Source: Bacteroidota bacterium (GTDB lineage Bacteria; Bacteroidota; Bacteroidia; JAFLBG01). Taken from it: 50,637 nt of DNA. Positions 27,640-36,977 of the stretch are shown piece by piece (position 1 is the stretch's first letter; each line of letters begins with the position of its first letter). The notes below the pieces were generated by a model, which did not search any database, was not told where the DNA came from, and saw only the letters and a program-made list of their open reading frames with translations. Location of the stretch: assembly GCA_017303975.1 (NCBI GenBank), contig JAFLBG010000025.1, positions 1 through 50,637 of the forward strand. The letters run 5' to 3'. Position numbers and translations under genes: made by a program.

Positions 27640-29754
27640 TTAATACGAACCATTATATTTTCGAATAAACCACTCTATAGAAACAAGTAATAATAAAATA
27701 AAAAAGATAAATTTCTTATTTATTAGATCTTCCAGCTTTGTTTCGTTATGGATGATGCTTTTAATGGATGTGTCCTTTAGCAACTCATCTTGCAATTTAT
27801 CCAACTGATTAGGGTAATACATTGCACCTCCGGTTTTAGCTGCCAGTTGATACAACAATTGATGGTCGGCTGTAGTATTAGTATTTTCAACTAATAGAGG
27901 GCTTGTGCTAATTACTCCAGTAACTTTTTCTTTCTTACCATTAATAACGGCTTCCGCTTCGTACTTATATTCCCCTACCGGGAAATAGCCGGCATTTAAA
28001 CTATACGACTTGCCCGTTTTGGCAAACAAAAAAGGATATTTATTCCCTTGTTCATTAGTAATCGTAAAGGAAACATCCGCATCATTTACCAATTCATAAC
28101 TACTGTTATAAATCTCCGCTTGTATTTCTATCGGTTCGTTTTCAAAATTATTTTTTGGTGCCTGCACCCTAAAAAAACTCTTATCTTCCTTTACAGATAA
28201 ATACTGTACAAATTTTTGAATTAATTCATTAAATAGATTAGAATTGTTTCTATCTGCATATTCACGCAACTTCCATCGCCACAAGCCTTCTCCTAAAACA
28301 ACTCCTACTTTTTGTGCATTCAACTCAAAAAAGCCTATTGCCGGCTGTTGGGTTTCTACAGAGCCGATTTTCTGATAAAACAACGTATTAAATCCATTCG
28401 ACACCTCATACGTACCAAATGGGCAGCTCAATGCAGGAAAATTTTTTGCATACTTAGTAAACTCTTCGGTTAAGGTAAACAACGAAAAGTTTTTATTTAA
28501 TACAGGCTCTACTTCATTGTACCTATTGCTTGTTTTAGAAATTTTCACCCCTATGTTAGCCGACAACACACCTGGATTTCCAACTAGGAGCATCGGTACT
28601 AATTGCTCAGAAGCTTCCGTCAAAAGCTTTTCCGAGGCAGCCTTATTGGATGCTGCATTAACAAAACAATAAATAATCAAATTGTATTTCTTTACATTCT
28701 CGTAGGAAGCTAAATCGGCTACCGTAATTTCATAATTTTGATTCGCATCAATTGCACTCTTTATTGCAGTAACATCTGGATGTGGCGCATCGTACACCAA
28801 TAGCACCTTCTGTCGAGAATCTAAAACCTCTATAAAAAAATCTGTTTGATTATTTACATAACTACTTTCTTCTTTTAAATTAGTAAGTACAACCTTATAC
28901 CGTTGCAAACCGACTGTTTTCGCTTCCAACTGAATAGGAATGGTGGTTGAAAAATTAGAATTCGAAACAATATAGGTTGTAGAATAAACTTTTTCATTGC
29001 CCCTAAACACAGATAGTTCAGCACTTTCTCCAGTCAACAGTTTTGCATTTACGAGCACCTCCACAGGAAATATATTACCTAAATATGCCAATCGATTGTG
29101 CGACACTTTCGTAATTGCCATGTCTTTTCTAATGGCGGTATCGCCCAATGCAATGGTATAAACAGGTGCTTTTACTGATTTTAAACTATACAACGGATTA
29201 CTACCATTGTTATAAATACCGTCAGAGGCAAGTAATACAGCACCAATATTTACATTCGAAAAAACGGTTTGTGCTTCCTCAAAAAAATCAGACAAGTTGG
29301 TCTGTTTATCAGTAAAATCAATTGCCTTATTCTGCTCTAGCGAATTGCCTACACTATATCTTCTTACATCATATTTTTCAGATAATTTTTCAGACAAACT
29401 ATGTAAGTTATTTAAATAAGTTGTTTTGTAAAAAGTAGAATCTTTCGTAAGAACGATAGAAGCTGAATTGTCTTGAACAATAGCAACAATAGGCTTCTCT
29501 ACTGTTCTAGATACATTTTTACTAATTGGAGATAGTAATAAAAAACAAAGAATACTAACCAACACAAAACGTAAACTTGCAGCAATAATCCTATAAACGG
29601 AGGCGATGTTGTTAAGCGAGCGTTCTCTGAAATAAAGTGCAAATGCATAAATAGCTCCACACAATACGCACAAAAAAATAAATAAATTTGAGTATTCTGT
29701 TGAGAACGAAAGATTCACGATAACATTTTTATTTAAGTAAGCATTCCACCGCAA
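27640..29754 (-). CDS. vWA-like membrane protein
   Basis: 704 residues. Two N-terminal membrane helices (about 23-43 and 57-76) and one at the C-terminus (about 678-698) flank a large extracytoplasmic region. Just after helix 2 lies a metal-ion-dependent adhesion-like motif, D95-N-S-A-S99 (DxSxS), within VAIVQDNSASIV, as in vWA domains. The middle contains a Rossmann-like stretch (KVLLVYDAPHPDVTAIKSAI), then beta-sandwich sequence. It resembles the large Bacteroidetes vWA/BatA-type or glutamine amidotransferase-like membrane proteins of unknown role. The start at 29754 overlaps the end of fabG by 22 bp. Confidence 0.75.
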   Translation of the reverse strand: MRWNAYLNKNVIVNLSFSTEYSNLFIFLCVLCGAIYAFALYFRERSLNNIASVYRIIAASLRFVLVSILCFLLLSPISKNVSRTVEKPIVAIVQDNSASIVLTKDSTFYKTTYLNNLHSLSEKLSEKYDVRRYSVGNSLEQNKAIDFTDKQTNLSDFFEEAQTVFSNVNIGAVLLASDGIYNNGSNPLYSLKSVKAPVYTIALGDTAIRKDMAITKVSHNRLAYLGNIFPVEVLVNAKLLTGESAELSVFRGNEKVYSTTYIVSNSNFSTTIPIQLEAKTVGLQRYKVVLTNLKEESSYVNNQTDFFIEVLDSRQKVLLVYDAPHPDVTAIKSAIDANQNYEITVADLASYENVKKYNLIIYCFVNAASNKAASEKLLTEASEQLVPMLLVGNPGVLSANIGVKISKTSNRYNEVEPVLNKNFSLFTLTEEFTKYAKNFPALSCPFGTYEVSNGFNTLFYQKIGSVETQQPAIGFFELNAQKVGVVLGEGLWRWKLREYADRNNSNLFNELIQKFVQYLSVKEDKSFFRVQAPKNNFENEPIEIQAEIYNSSYELVNDADVSFTITNEQGNKYPFLFAKTGKSYSLNAGYFPVGEYKYEAEAVINGKKEKVTGVISTSPLLVENTNTTADHQLLYQLAAKTGGAMYYPNQLDKLQDELLKDTSIKSIIHNETKLEDLINKKFIFFILLLLVSIEWFIRKYNGSY

Positions 29755-30479
29755 ACGGTAATTACTTGTCCTGTAATATAACCGGACATGTCTGAGCCAA
29801 GGAATACAGCCAAATTAGCAACATCGTCTACCGTTCCTCCACGTTTAAGTGGAATAGACTCCTTCCATTGCTCTATTACTTTTGGGTCTAGCGCATGTGT
29901 CATTTCTGTTTCAATAAAACCCGGAGCAATTGCATTGCAGCGAATATTTCTAGAACCTAGTTCCAGTGCCACAGATTTAGAAAATCCAATAATACCTGCC
30001 TTTGACGCAGCATAGTTAGCCTGTCCGGCATTGCCTTTTATACCAACTACAGAGCTCATATTAATAATGCTTCCCTTGCGTTGCTTAAGCATAGGGCGTT
30101 GTATAGCTTTTGTAAGATTAAATATAGATTTCAAATTTGCATTCATTACTTCGTCCCACTGCTGCTCACTCATACGCATCAATAGTGTATCTCGTGTAAT
30201 ACCGGCATTGTTCACCAACACATCTACAGTACCAAAATCAGCTACAACATTAGTCACCAACTCGTCTGCTGCCTTAAAATCTGCGGCATCCGATTTATAC
30301 CCTTTTGCTTTAACTCCGTACTTTGCCAAATCAGCTTCCAATGCTAATGCCTGCTCTACAGACGACAAATATGTAAACGCAACATTTGCACCTTGTTCGG
30401 CAAATTTAATTGCAATTCCTTTTCCAATTCCTCTGGATGCTCCTGTTATAAGCGCTGTTTTTCCTTGTAATAATTTCAT
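29733..30479 (-). CDS. fabG: 3-oxoacyl-[acyl-carrier-protein] reductase FabG
   Basis: 248 residues, full length. FabG is the NADPH-dependent reductase of fatty-acid elongation. Present are the cofactor motif TGASRGIGKGIA, NNAGITRD, the catalytic serine in INMSSVVG, and the Tyr-Lys pair in YAASKAG, followed by the FabG-typical NAIAPGFIETEMT and 'YITGQVITVCGGMLT' C-terminus. The gene overlaps the following vWA-like gene by 22 bp. It diverges from the outer-membrane-like gene at 30572. Confidence 0.95.
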   Translation of the reverse strand: MKLLQGKTALITGASRGIGKGIAIKFAEQGANVAFTYLSSVEQALALEADLAKYGVKAKGYKSDAADFKAADELVTNVVADFGTVDVLVNNAGITRDTLLMRMSEQQWDEVMNANLKSIFNLTKAIQRPMLKQRKGSIINMSSVVGIKGNAGQANYAASKAGIIGFSKSVALELGSRNIRCNAIAPGFIETEMTHALDPKVIEQWKESIPLKRGGTVDDVANLAVFLGSDMSGYITGQVITVCGGMLT

Positions 30480-30571
30480 TGTATTAATTTATTAACTCTG
30501 TAAACTTATGAAAATAACTTTATATTTTCTTTACCAATGATATTGTTTAAATTCGCACACATTTTTTAGGT

Positions 30572-31321
30572 ATGATACAAAAATTAACAATCGCTATTTT
30601 ACTAACCACAATTACAATAAGCTCTGCGCAAAAAAAAATATGGTTTGATGTTGGTGTAAAAGGTGGCTATGGCGTAACACTGATTACAAATGGAAATATT
30701 TGGAACGATAGAAACATTGGCAATGAGATAACTCCCGGCTATTGTTATGGCGGAAAAATTGGGATTAATTTTAACGAAAGTCATGAAGTTACCATAGATA
30801 TCATGAGTAGCTCATTAAATCAATTGTACAAAATTAAAACAGACTCTTTGTCGTATAATAAAACAGTAGCCATTTCTACATTGAATTTTTTACTGTTATA
30901 CAGACACCATGCTGCAAACGGAAGCTATGCCGAAATTGGGCCACAGCTTTCTTTAATTCAAAAAACAAGTGAAAAAAACTCTATCGCTACCGCTTTTACC
31001 GCAAGCCCGAAAAATTATTACACCTCCAATTATTATGCTGCGGTTTTTGGCTTCGGAGGAAGTATATTAGGCACTGACAATGCAACATTATTGCTAGGTT
31101 GTAGATTTACGTACGCTTTATCGGATATACTAACAAGTGCAGGAGGCAAAAGTACAAACACCTCCTACCCTTTTAATGACGGTACGTATATAACTACCTT
31201 CAAATCCTACAAGCCCCTAAAACCACTCACAGCAATGCTGGTAATGGAGTTTAACTTCGATTTAGGATATTTTTCTAAATCGAGCTGTAAAAGAGGACGA
31301 CATAAATTTTTACTTTTTTAA
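30572..31321 (+). CDS. Probable outer-membrane beta-barrel protein
   Basis: 249 residues. It has an N-terminal signal peptide (IQKLTIAILLTTITISSAQ) and then repeated alternating-hydrophobicity strands typical of small porin-like barrels (WFDVGVKGGYGVTLI, GGKIGINF, YAEIGPQLSL). The protein ends in a basic, Cys-containing tail (KSSCKRGRHKFLLF), unlike the terminal Phe strand of classical porins, although the last residue is Phe. No specific family is recognised. Its last 12 bp overlap the convergent pseudouridine synthase gene. Confidence 0.65.
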   Translation: MIQKLTIAILLTTITISSAQKKIWFDVGVKGGYGVTLITNGNIWNDRNIGNEITPGYCYGGKIGINFNESHEVTIDIMSSSLNQLYKIKTDSLSYNKTVAISTLNFLLLYRHHAANGSYAEIGPQLSLIQKTSEKNSIATAFTASPKNYYTSNYYAAVFGFGGSILGTDNATLLLGCRFTYALSDILTSAGGKSTNTSYPFNDGTYITTFKSYKPLKPLTAMLVMEFNFDLGYFSKSSCKRGRHKFLLF

Positions 31322-31912
31322 TAGCAGCTTAGCATAGGCTTCTTCTTGAGTTAGCTCAAGCACCTGCTCTACTGCCAATCCTTCAACTAGTAATTTCTCA
31401 ATCGAATAACGCACCAACCGCAAGGTAGGATACCCAATTTTTGCTGTCATTTTTCTTACCTGATGGTATTTGCCCTCTGTAATTGTGATTGAGAGCCATG
31501 TAGTGGGAATAGTATTTCTAAATCGAATTGGTGGATTGCGCTCCGGTAACACAGGTTCCTTTATAATTGAGGCGCTACAAGGTGCTGTTGTATGCATCTT
31601 TCCTTTAATATTCAACACCAAGCCTTTTCGCAATTCTTCTAACTTCTCTTCCTCTACATTGCCTTCTACTTGGGCAAAATATGTTCGCTTGTGTTTAAAT
31701 ACTGGATCTAACAGTTGGTAATTAATCTTAGTATCATTCGTTAACAACAATAATCCTTCACTATCGCTATCTAATCGACCCACCGGATAAACATCTTTTG
31801 GAAACGGGAACTTCACTGTTTCAATACCTCTGTTTGCCCCTTCGGACTTGAATTGCGAGAGCATTCCGTAAGGTTTGTAGAGAATAAAATATTTTAGACT
31901 ATTTTTGTGCAT
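31310..31912 (-). CDS. RsuA/RluE-family rRNA pseudouridine synthase
   Basis: 200 residues, without the N-terminal S4 domain. It isomerises a uridine in rRNA to pseudouridine. Family marks are YFILYKPYGMLSQF at the start, the catalytic GRLDSDSEGLLLLTND (catalytic Asp in GRLD), 'KTYFAQVEG'-like strands and the C-terminal 'ITEGKYHQVRKMTAKIGYPTLRLVR'. S4-less members with this length are usually RluE (23S rRNA). The exact target cannot be read from sequence. The gene converges with, and overlaps by 12 bp, the beta-barrel gene. Confidence 0.9.
   Translation of the reverse strand: MHKNSLKYFILYKPYGMLSQFKSEGANRGIETVKFPFPKDVYPVGRLDSDSEGLLLLTNDTKINYQLLDPVFKHKRTYFAQVEGNVEEEKLEELRKGLVLNIKGKMHTTAPCSASIIKEPVLPERNPPIRFRNTIPTTWLSITITEGKYHQVRKMTAKIGYPTLRLVRYSIEKLLVEGLAVEQVLELTQEEAYAKLLLKK
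31874..31907 (+). promoter_or_regulatory. Putative Bacteroidetes promoter for the udk operon
   Basis: TTTG at 31874-31877 and TATTTTTG at 31900-31907. The -7 element matches TAnnTTTG exactly. The 22-bp spacing is a little long. A start near 31913 gives a leader of about 30 nt to the udk ATG. The elements lie in the first codons of the divergent pseudouridine synthase gene. Confidence 0.55.
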
Positions 31913-31942
31913 GTTTTTACAAGTTAATCAAAAATTATAGCC

Positions 31943-32572
31943 ATGCAAAAGCCCTATATAATTGGAATTACAGGTGGTAGCGGATCCGGAAAAACTACTT
32001 TTATTCGTGAGTTAATGAAATTTTTTAACGACAAAGAAGTAAGCCTTGTTTCGCAAGACAATTACTACAAAGAAAGACACTTACAACCGTTAGATGACGA
32101 TGGAATAGAAAATTTTGATTCAGAAAAATCGATTGACATTGATTTGTTTATTGATGACATGACAAAATTGATGAATGGAAAAAATATAGAAAAAACGGAA
32201 TACAACTTTAACAACCCGAATAAAGACCCTAAAAAAATAATCATATACCCATCACCGGTAATTATAATGGAAGGCGTGCTTCTATTTTACTTTCCGCAAG
32301 TGCGAAACATGATTGATTTGAAAATATTTATTGATGTAAAAGAACACGTCCGCTTTAAAAGACGGATCTTACGAGACACTGCAGAAAGAGGCTATCCGTT
32401 AGAAGAAATATTAATGCGTGTAGAAAAACATGTAGAGCCTGCTTACAAAAAATACATACAACCGTTTAGAGACTCCGCAGATATTATTATACCCAACAAC
32501 CACAGTTTTGATAAGGCATTGGAGGTAATTAACAACCAAATTAAATTTAAAACGCAGCCGCAAAAAGTTTAA
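31943..32572 (+). CDS. udk: Uridine kinase
   Basis: 209 residues. It phosphorylates uridine (and cytidine) to UMP or CMP in pyrimidine salvage. The P-loop GITGGSGSGKTTF is at residues 8-20, followed by SQDNYYKERHL, NFDSEKSIDIDLF, the Walker B-like 'IIMEGVLLF', and the lid region FKRRILRDTAERGYPLEEI with catalytic arginines. It is the first gene of a five-gene plus-strand cluster with polysaccharide and wall genes. Confidence 0.95.
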   Translation: MQKPYIIGITGGSGSGKTTFIRELMKFFNDKEVSLVSQDNYYKERHLQPLDDDGIENFDSEKSIDIDLFIDDMTKLMNGKNIEKTEYNFNNPNKDPKKIIIYPSPVIIMEGVLLFYFPQVRNMIDLKIFIDVKEHVRFKRRILRDTAERGYPLEEILMRVEKHVEPAYKKYIQPFRDSADIIIPNNHSFDKALEVINNQIKFKTQPQKV

Positions 32573-32577
32573 GCAGT

Positions 32578-33792
32578 ATGATTCCATTTTCGCCACCACG
32601 TATTGATGAAAAAATAATAAACGAAGTTATTGATACGCTTAAGTCAGGTTGGATTACTACCGGACCAAAAACAAAATTGCTGGAAGTAAAACTTACCGAA
32701 TACACCGGTGCAAAAGCAAGTCTATGCTTAAACTCCGCAACAGCAGGGCTAGAAATTATGTTGCGTTGGTTTGGTGTGAAAGCAGGAGATGAAGTAATTT
32801 TGCCGGCTTATACATACAGCGCTACCGCCAATGTAATTGTGCATTGTGGAGCTACTCCCGTTTTTGTAGATGTAAATGCAACAGATTTCAACATTTCGGT
32901 TGATGCCATCAAAAAAGCACTTACACCAAAAACAAAAGTAATTATGCCGGTTGATTTTGCAGGACTACCGTGTGATTACGAAGAAATAAATGCATTGGTT
33001 TTAAGTACTGATGTGAGAAATAAATTTACAGCTCAGACGGAGGAACAAAAAACATTAGGACGTATTTTAATTCTGTCGGATGCGGCACATTCAGTAGGTG
33101 CTTATTACAAAGGAAAAAGAGCAGGTGCTCTTACCGATGTTTCTGTTTTTTCTTTTCATGCAGTAAAAAACTTGACTACAGCGGAAGGCGGAGCAATTAT
33201 ACTTAATCTTCCTGAACCATTTGACAACACAGAGCTATACAAAAAGTTGTGTATTAAAATTTTACATGGCCAAAACAAAGATGCTCTTGCTAAAACACAA
33301 AAGGGAGCATGGAAATATGATATCATAGAAGCCGGCTACAAATACAATATGACAGACATTTGTGCTGCTATTGGATTAGTAGAGTTGGCCAGATACGACA
33401 ACGATATGCTGGTAAGAAGAAAAGAGATTTTCGATTTATACACATCTATCTTATCTCAGCATGCATGGGCCGAACTTCCTATCTACCAAACCACGGAAAA
33501 AACTTCTTGCTACCACTTATATCCGTTGCGAATTAAAAACTGCACAGAGGCGCAAAGAGATGCTATGATAAAAATTATTTCAGAAAAAGATATTGCCGTA
33601 AATGTTCATTTTATCCCGGTTCCAATGATGAGCTTTTATAAATCATTGGGGTATGATATAAAAAACTACCCTACTACTTATTCTAATTATTCAAGAGAAA
33701 TTTCATTGCCCGTTTATTATGATTTAACAAACGAGCAAGCAAAACTAGTTGCTAATACTGTAATTGAAGCCTACACGAGTATCTGCAAATAA
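32578..33792 (+). CDS. DegT/DnrJ/EryC1/StrS-family sugar aminotransferase
   Basis: 404 residues. These PLP enzymes transaminate keto-sugar nucleotides to amino sugars for surface polysaccharides. The start IPFSPPRIDEKIINEV is typical. Substrate and PLP sites are seen in SATAGLEIMLRW, 'VILPAYTYSATANVI', 'LILSDAAHSVGAYYKG' and the internal aldimine lysine in FSFHAVKNLTTAEGGAI. C-terminal 'HLYPLRI' and 'HFIPVPMMSFYKSLGY' complete the fold. It follows udk by 5 bp and precedes the initiating sugar transferase by 9 bp, so it probably supplies a modified sugar for that pathway. Confidence 0.92.
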   Translation: MIPFSPPRIDEKIINEVIDTLKSGWITTGPKTKLLEVKLTEYTGAKASLCLNSATAGLEIMLRWFGVKAGDEVILPAYTYSATANVIVHCGATPVFVDVNATDFNISVDAIKKALTPKTKVIMPVDFAGLPCDYEEINALVLSTDVRNKFTAQTEEQKTLGRILILSDAAHSVGAYYKGKRAGALTDVSVFSFHAVKNLTTAEGGAIILNLPEPFDNTELYKKLCIKILHGQNKDALAKTQKGAWKYDIIEAGYKYNMTDICAAIGLVELARYDNDMLVRRKEIFDLYTSILSQHAWAELPIYQTTEKTSCYHLYPLRIKNCTEAQRDAMIKIISEKDIAVNVHFIPVPMMSFYKSLGYDIKNYPTTYSNYSREISLPVYYDLTNEQAKLVANTVIEAYTSICK

Positions 33793-33801
33793 AAAAAGCA
33801 T

Positions 33802-34395
33802 ATGAAAAGAGTGTTTGATGTTTTTGTTTCATGCATTATTCTTTTACTGTTATTCCCTTTTTTCTTACTTATCGCCCTCTTTATTTTTATTGACTCAGGC
33901 TCTCCCATATTTTACAGACAAACCAGAGTTGGGTTAAATAATATTGATTTTCAATTATTCAAATTCCGTACCATGCACACGCATGCAGATAAGCTTGGAT
34001 TGCTTACTGTTGGAGGAAGAGACCCCCGCATTACAAAAGTTGGCTATTTTTTACGCAAGTACAAATTAGATGAACTGCCCCAATTTATGAATGTTTTGCA
34101 AGGCAATATGAGCATTGTTGGGCCCCGACCAGAAGTGAGGAAATATGTAAACATGTATTCTTCAGAACAATTAAAAGTACTTTCGGTAAAACCAGGAATA
34201 ACAGACGAGTCGTCTATCAAATTCTCAAATGAAAGCGATTTGTTGGCAAGTGCCGAAAACCCGGAAGAATATTACATTCAAGTACTACTACCCCAAAAAG
34301 TTGAACAAGGAATAAATTACTCAAAGAATGCAACCATACGCAACGATATTCGAATAATTATCTATACGTTCTTAAAAATAATTAAACAACGATGA
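33802..34395 (+). CDS. Initiating sugar (phosphoglycosyl) transferase
   Basis: 197 residues, the short monotopic phosphoglycosyl-transferase type (PF02397 family). It transfers a sugar 1-phosphate from a UDP-sugar to undecaprenyl phosphate to begin exopolysaccharide or glycan synthesis. An N-terminal membrane hairpin (VFDVFVSCIILLLLFPFFLL) is followed by 'IFYRQTRVGLNN', FKFRTMHTHAD, RDPRITKVGYFLRKYKLDELPQ in two consecutive blocks and 'GNMSIVGPRPEV'. All catalytic signatures are present. The end overlaps the next gene by 4 bp. Confidence 0.93.
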   Translation: MKRVFDVFVSCIILLLLFPFFLLIALFIFIDSGSPIFYRQTRVGLNNIDFQLFKFRTMHTHADKLGLLTVGGRDPRITKVGYFLRKYKLDELPQFMNVLQGNMSIVGPRPEVRKYVNMYSSEQLKVLSVKPGITDESSIKFSNESDLLASAENPEEYYIQVLLPQKVEQGINYSKNATIRNDIRIIIYTFLKIIKQR

Positions 34396-34904
34396 GGTTT
34401 TTATTTGTAGTAATTATTTGTCACATTTATTTTACAAGCGTTGGATTAACCATCGCAAAAGCGGATTCAACAAGCGAAACAGCAATCAGCAAAGTACATT
34501 CCTATTTTGAGTCGAAGCAATTAAATTTAGATTCAGCAGAAACAGAATATTTATATTATAAAATATTCGACTGGATTGGCACTAAATACAAGTATTCCGG
34601 TGAAACAAAAAAAGGAATCGACTGCTCCGGATTCGTAACTATGCTTTACGAAAACATATACTGTATGGCACTTTCAGGAGGATCTAAAGATATTTACAAA
34701 CGAACAGTCCCTGTTGATAAAAACTCCATAAAAGAAGGCGATTTAGTTTTTTTTAAGATACGAAAGGGACAAATATCGCATGTTGGTATTTACCTACAAA
34801 ACAATAAATTTGCACATGCCACCGTACATGGTGGCGTTATGATAAGTGATTTAAACGAGCCGTACTACAAAAAATATTTTTTTAGTTGCGGCAGAATAAA
34901 CTAA
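34392..34904 (+). CDS. NlpC/P60 (C40) cell-wall peptidase, exported
   Basis: 170 residues. It has a signal peptide (MRFLFVVIICHIYFTSVGLT), a spacer, then the C40 domain: IDCSGFVTMLYENIY carries the catalytic Cys, 'EGDLVFFKI' a structural strand, and 'SHVGIYLQNNKFAHATVHG' the catalytic His. It should cleave peptidoglycan stem peptides in the periplasm. Its start overlaps the sugar-transferase stop (ATGA), so translation is coupled. This suggests coordination of wall opening with glycan export. Confidence 0.9.
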   Translation: MRFLFVVIICHIYFTSVGLTIAKADSTSETAISKVHSYFESKQLNLDSAETEYLYYKIFDWIGTKYKYSGETKKGIDCSGFVTMLYENIYCMALSGGSKDIYKRTVPVDKNSIKEGDLVFFKIRKGQISHVGIYLQNNKFAHATVHGGVMISDLNEPYYKKYFFSCGRIN

Positions 34905-34909
34905 ACAGC

Positions 34910-35413
34910 ATGTCCAAAAAACTAGTAATTCTTAATAAAGAACAAATACAACAAAAAATTATTCGTATTGCATTTGAGATATACGAAGAGCATTACAATG
35001 AAAAAGAAATAATCCTTGCTGCGCTCATGCCTAATGGAAGCAAGGTTACACATAGAATTGCAGAGGAGTTAAAAAAAATATCTCCACTAAAAATTAAACT
35101 GCTAACAGTAGATGTGAATAAAAAAAATATTTTAGATAATGAAAAGCCAATAGATATAGCAGTTGTGGCAAACAATAAAGTTGTAATTGTAGTGGACGAT
35201 GTACTTAACTCCGGCACTACCATGATGTATGGAGTTGGATTATTTCTTAGCGCCAAACTTAAAGCGCTGCAAACAGCAGTACTTGTAAATAGAGACCACA
35301 CCAAATTCCCTATAAAAACAAATTATGTAGGTATGTCGTTATCTACAACATTGCAAGAACACATTTCGGTACTGTTAAACGGTAAAAAGGAAGAAGCTGT
35401 TTACTTGTCCTAG
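34910..35413 (+). CDS. PyrR-like phosphoribosyltransferase
   Basis: Start taken at ATG 34910 (167 residues), 5 bp after the preceding stop; the upstream in-frame TTG would overlap the peptidase gene. It has the type I PRTase fold with the PRPP-binding loop VVIVVDDVLNSGTTMMYGV. The C-terminal part (AVLVNRDHTKFPIKTNYVGM) follows the PyrR pattern of uracil phosphoribosyltransferase/regulators. It probably makes UMP from uracil, or regulates pyrimidine genes. With udk at the other end of the cluster it frames the polysaccharide genes with pyrimidine salvage. Confidence 0.85.
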   Translation: MSKKLVILNKEQIQQKIIRIAFEIYEEHYNEKEIILAALMPNGSKVTHRIAEELKKISPLKIKLLTVDVNKKNILDNEKPIDIAVVANNKVVIVVDDVLNSGTTMMYGVGLFLSAKLKALQTAVLVNRDHTKFPIKTNYVGMSLSTTLQEHISVLLNGKKEEAVYLS

Positions 35414-35428
35414 CGAGCTATTGCGGAT

Positions 35429-36490
35429 TTATTTGAAAAATTTAGCTACAAAAACGCCTTTATCCGTTGCTACTTTTACTACATACAAACCCGATTGAAC
35501 ATTAGAAATAGGAAGTTCTATTATTTCTTGATTTGTATGCCTTTCATTCAACGTAAGTACGATTCGTCCGCTCACATCAAGAACATCAATCCTATCAATT
35601 AAATAATCCTGTTCTGTTTCAAGAACTACCTTGTTGTCTGCGTGATATACTTTAAACGGATTTACAACACTAGCGGATGCAATGCCGGAATGAATGCTCA
35701 TTTGGTTTTGTATCCAATTTAAAAATTGCGACACATTAGTATATACACCCGGATAGTTTGTGGCAGCACATCCATTACCCCAACTCACAATTCCTGTTAA
35801 AACCCAATTGCCATTCTCATCGGTAAATAAAGGCCCCCCACTATCCCCCCAACAAACATCTTTACCGCCTGCCATATAGCCTGCACAAAGCATGTTAGAT
35901 GTTACAAAACCATTATAGGAATTAGCCCCATTGCATATCCATGACCCTACAATTGGAATATCAACCTCTAATAAATCATTAGAGCCATTACCTGTTAATG
36001 TATCTATTGCCCCCCACCCTATAGAACGTTGCATCCGACCATCAATTACTAAGGAAGTATCATTTGCAGGAGGTAGTAAAATAGGTGTTATTGTGGAAGA
36101 AACTGGAGTTGTTAGTTTTACAAGCGCAATATCGTAATCTTGAGTAACCATACTATACAAGCTATGCGTATAGATTGCACTTACACTATAAGTAGAAAAC
36201 CCGGGCTGTGGATTCTGTAAATTATATGCATTCAAAAAAGCAATAAAACTGGAAGGAGATTCCCCTGTCATACAATGTGCAGCAGTTAAAACCCATTGCG
36301 GTGCAATAAGCACTCCCCCACAAAATTGAGTAACTAAATTTGAATTGCTTGCTAGCCCAACCATCCAAGGATAGCTTCCCACGGCAGATACAGAGCCTCC
36401 AATAATTGATTGCGCCCGAAACTTAGTATTAAAATTGAGCAAAAAAAACACTATGACTATTTTAAATATATAATTAGATGCTTTCATCAA
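35429..36490 (-). CDS. Secreted trypsin-like serine protease with type IX sorting domain
   Basis: 353 residues. Signal peptide (about 4-26), then a peptidase S1 domain beginning at the mature-like N-terminus IIGGSVSAVGSYPWMVGL. The catalytic triad is complete: His in LTAAHC, Asp in DYDIALVK, Ser in CWGDSGGPL. The disulfide cysteines of S1 proteases are present. The C-terminal about 75 residues (NPFKVYHADNKVVL... LDVSGRIVLTL...GLYVVKVATDKGVFVAKFFK) are a type IX secretion type A sorting domain, so the enzyme is exported across the outer membrane. Its start overlaps the aroK stop by 17 bp (or 14 bp if the second Met is used). Confidence 0.92.
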   Translation of the reverse strand: MMKASNYIFKIVIVFFLLNFNTKFRAQSIIGGSVSAVGSYPWMVGLASNSNLVTQFCGGVLIAPQWVLTAAHCMTGESPSSFIAFLNAYNLQNPQPGFSTYSVSAIYTHSLYSMVTQDYDIALVKLTTPVSSTITPILLPPANDTSLVIDGRMQRSIGWGAIDTLTGNGSNDLLEVDIPIVGSWICNGANSYNGFVTSNMLCAGYMAGGKDVCWGDSGGPLFTDENGNWVLTGIVSWGNGCAATNYPGVYTNVSQFLNWIQNQMSIHSGIASASVVNPFKVYHADNKVVLETEQDYLIDRIDVLDVSGRIVLTLNERHTNQEIIELPISNVQSGLYVVKVATDKGVFVAKFFK

Positions 36491-36977
36491 AAATCATTTT
36501 TTTTAGTTGCAAAACAGATTCTACAATTGTTAGGTTGTTGGTAGATAACGTTTTAGAAAATTTATTATAACAAGGCTCTCTTAATGCATACAGTCTTTGA
36601 AAGTGGGCATAATCTGCCGACAACAAGGGGCGCATTGAATCTCCCTTTATTCTATCATATAGTATTGATACATCTGTTCTTAGATACACGCACAACCCTG
36701 AATTTTTCATTAATTCTGCACTATCATAAAAACAAGGAGTACCACCACCTGTGGCAACTATACAGTCCTGTTTATTCAGTATATTTTTGAGTGTATTGTA
36801 CTCCAATTCTCTAAAAAAATGCTCTCCGTGAGTTTCAAAAAGATTGGCAATACTCATTCCGGATTGTTGTTCTACCAAAACATCGGTATCAATAAATGTG
36901 CAGTTTAATTGTTTTGCCAAGGCAGCGCCAATACTCGATTTTCCGCACCCCATAAATCCTACCAAAAAAACTAGCAT
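36474..36977 (-). CDS. aroK: Shikimate kinase
   Basis: 167 residues. It phosphorylates shikimate at O3 in the aromatic amino acid pathway. The Walker A motif GFMGCGKSSIG lies at residues 7-17, followed by the shikimate-binding Asp in FIDTD, 'FRELEYNTL' with Arg, 'VATGGGTPC' and 'RPLL' in the lid. The full family length is present. The ATG directly follows the stop of the upstream gene with no gap. Confidence 0.95.
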   Translation of the reverse strand: MLVFLVGFMGCGKSSIGAALAKQLNCTFIDTDVLVEQQSGMSIANLFETHGEHFFRELEYNTLKNILNKQDCIVATGGGTPCFYDSAELMKNSGLCVYLRTDVSILYDRIKGDSMRPLLSADYAHFQRLYALREPCYNKFSKTLSTNNLTIVESVLQLKKMIFDESI

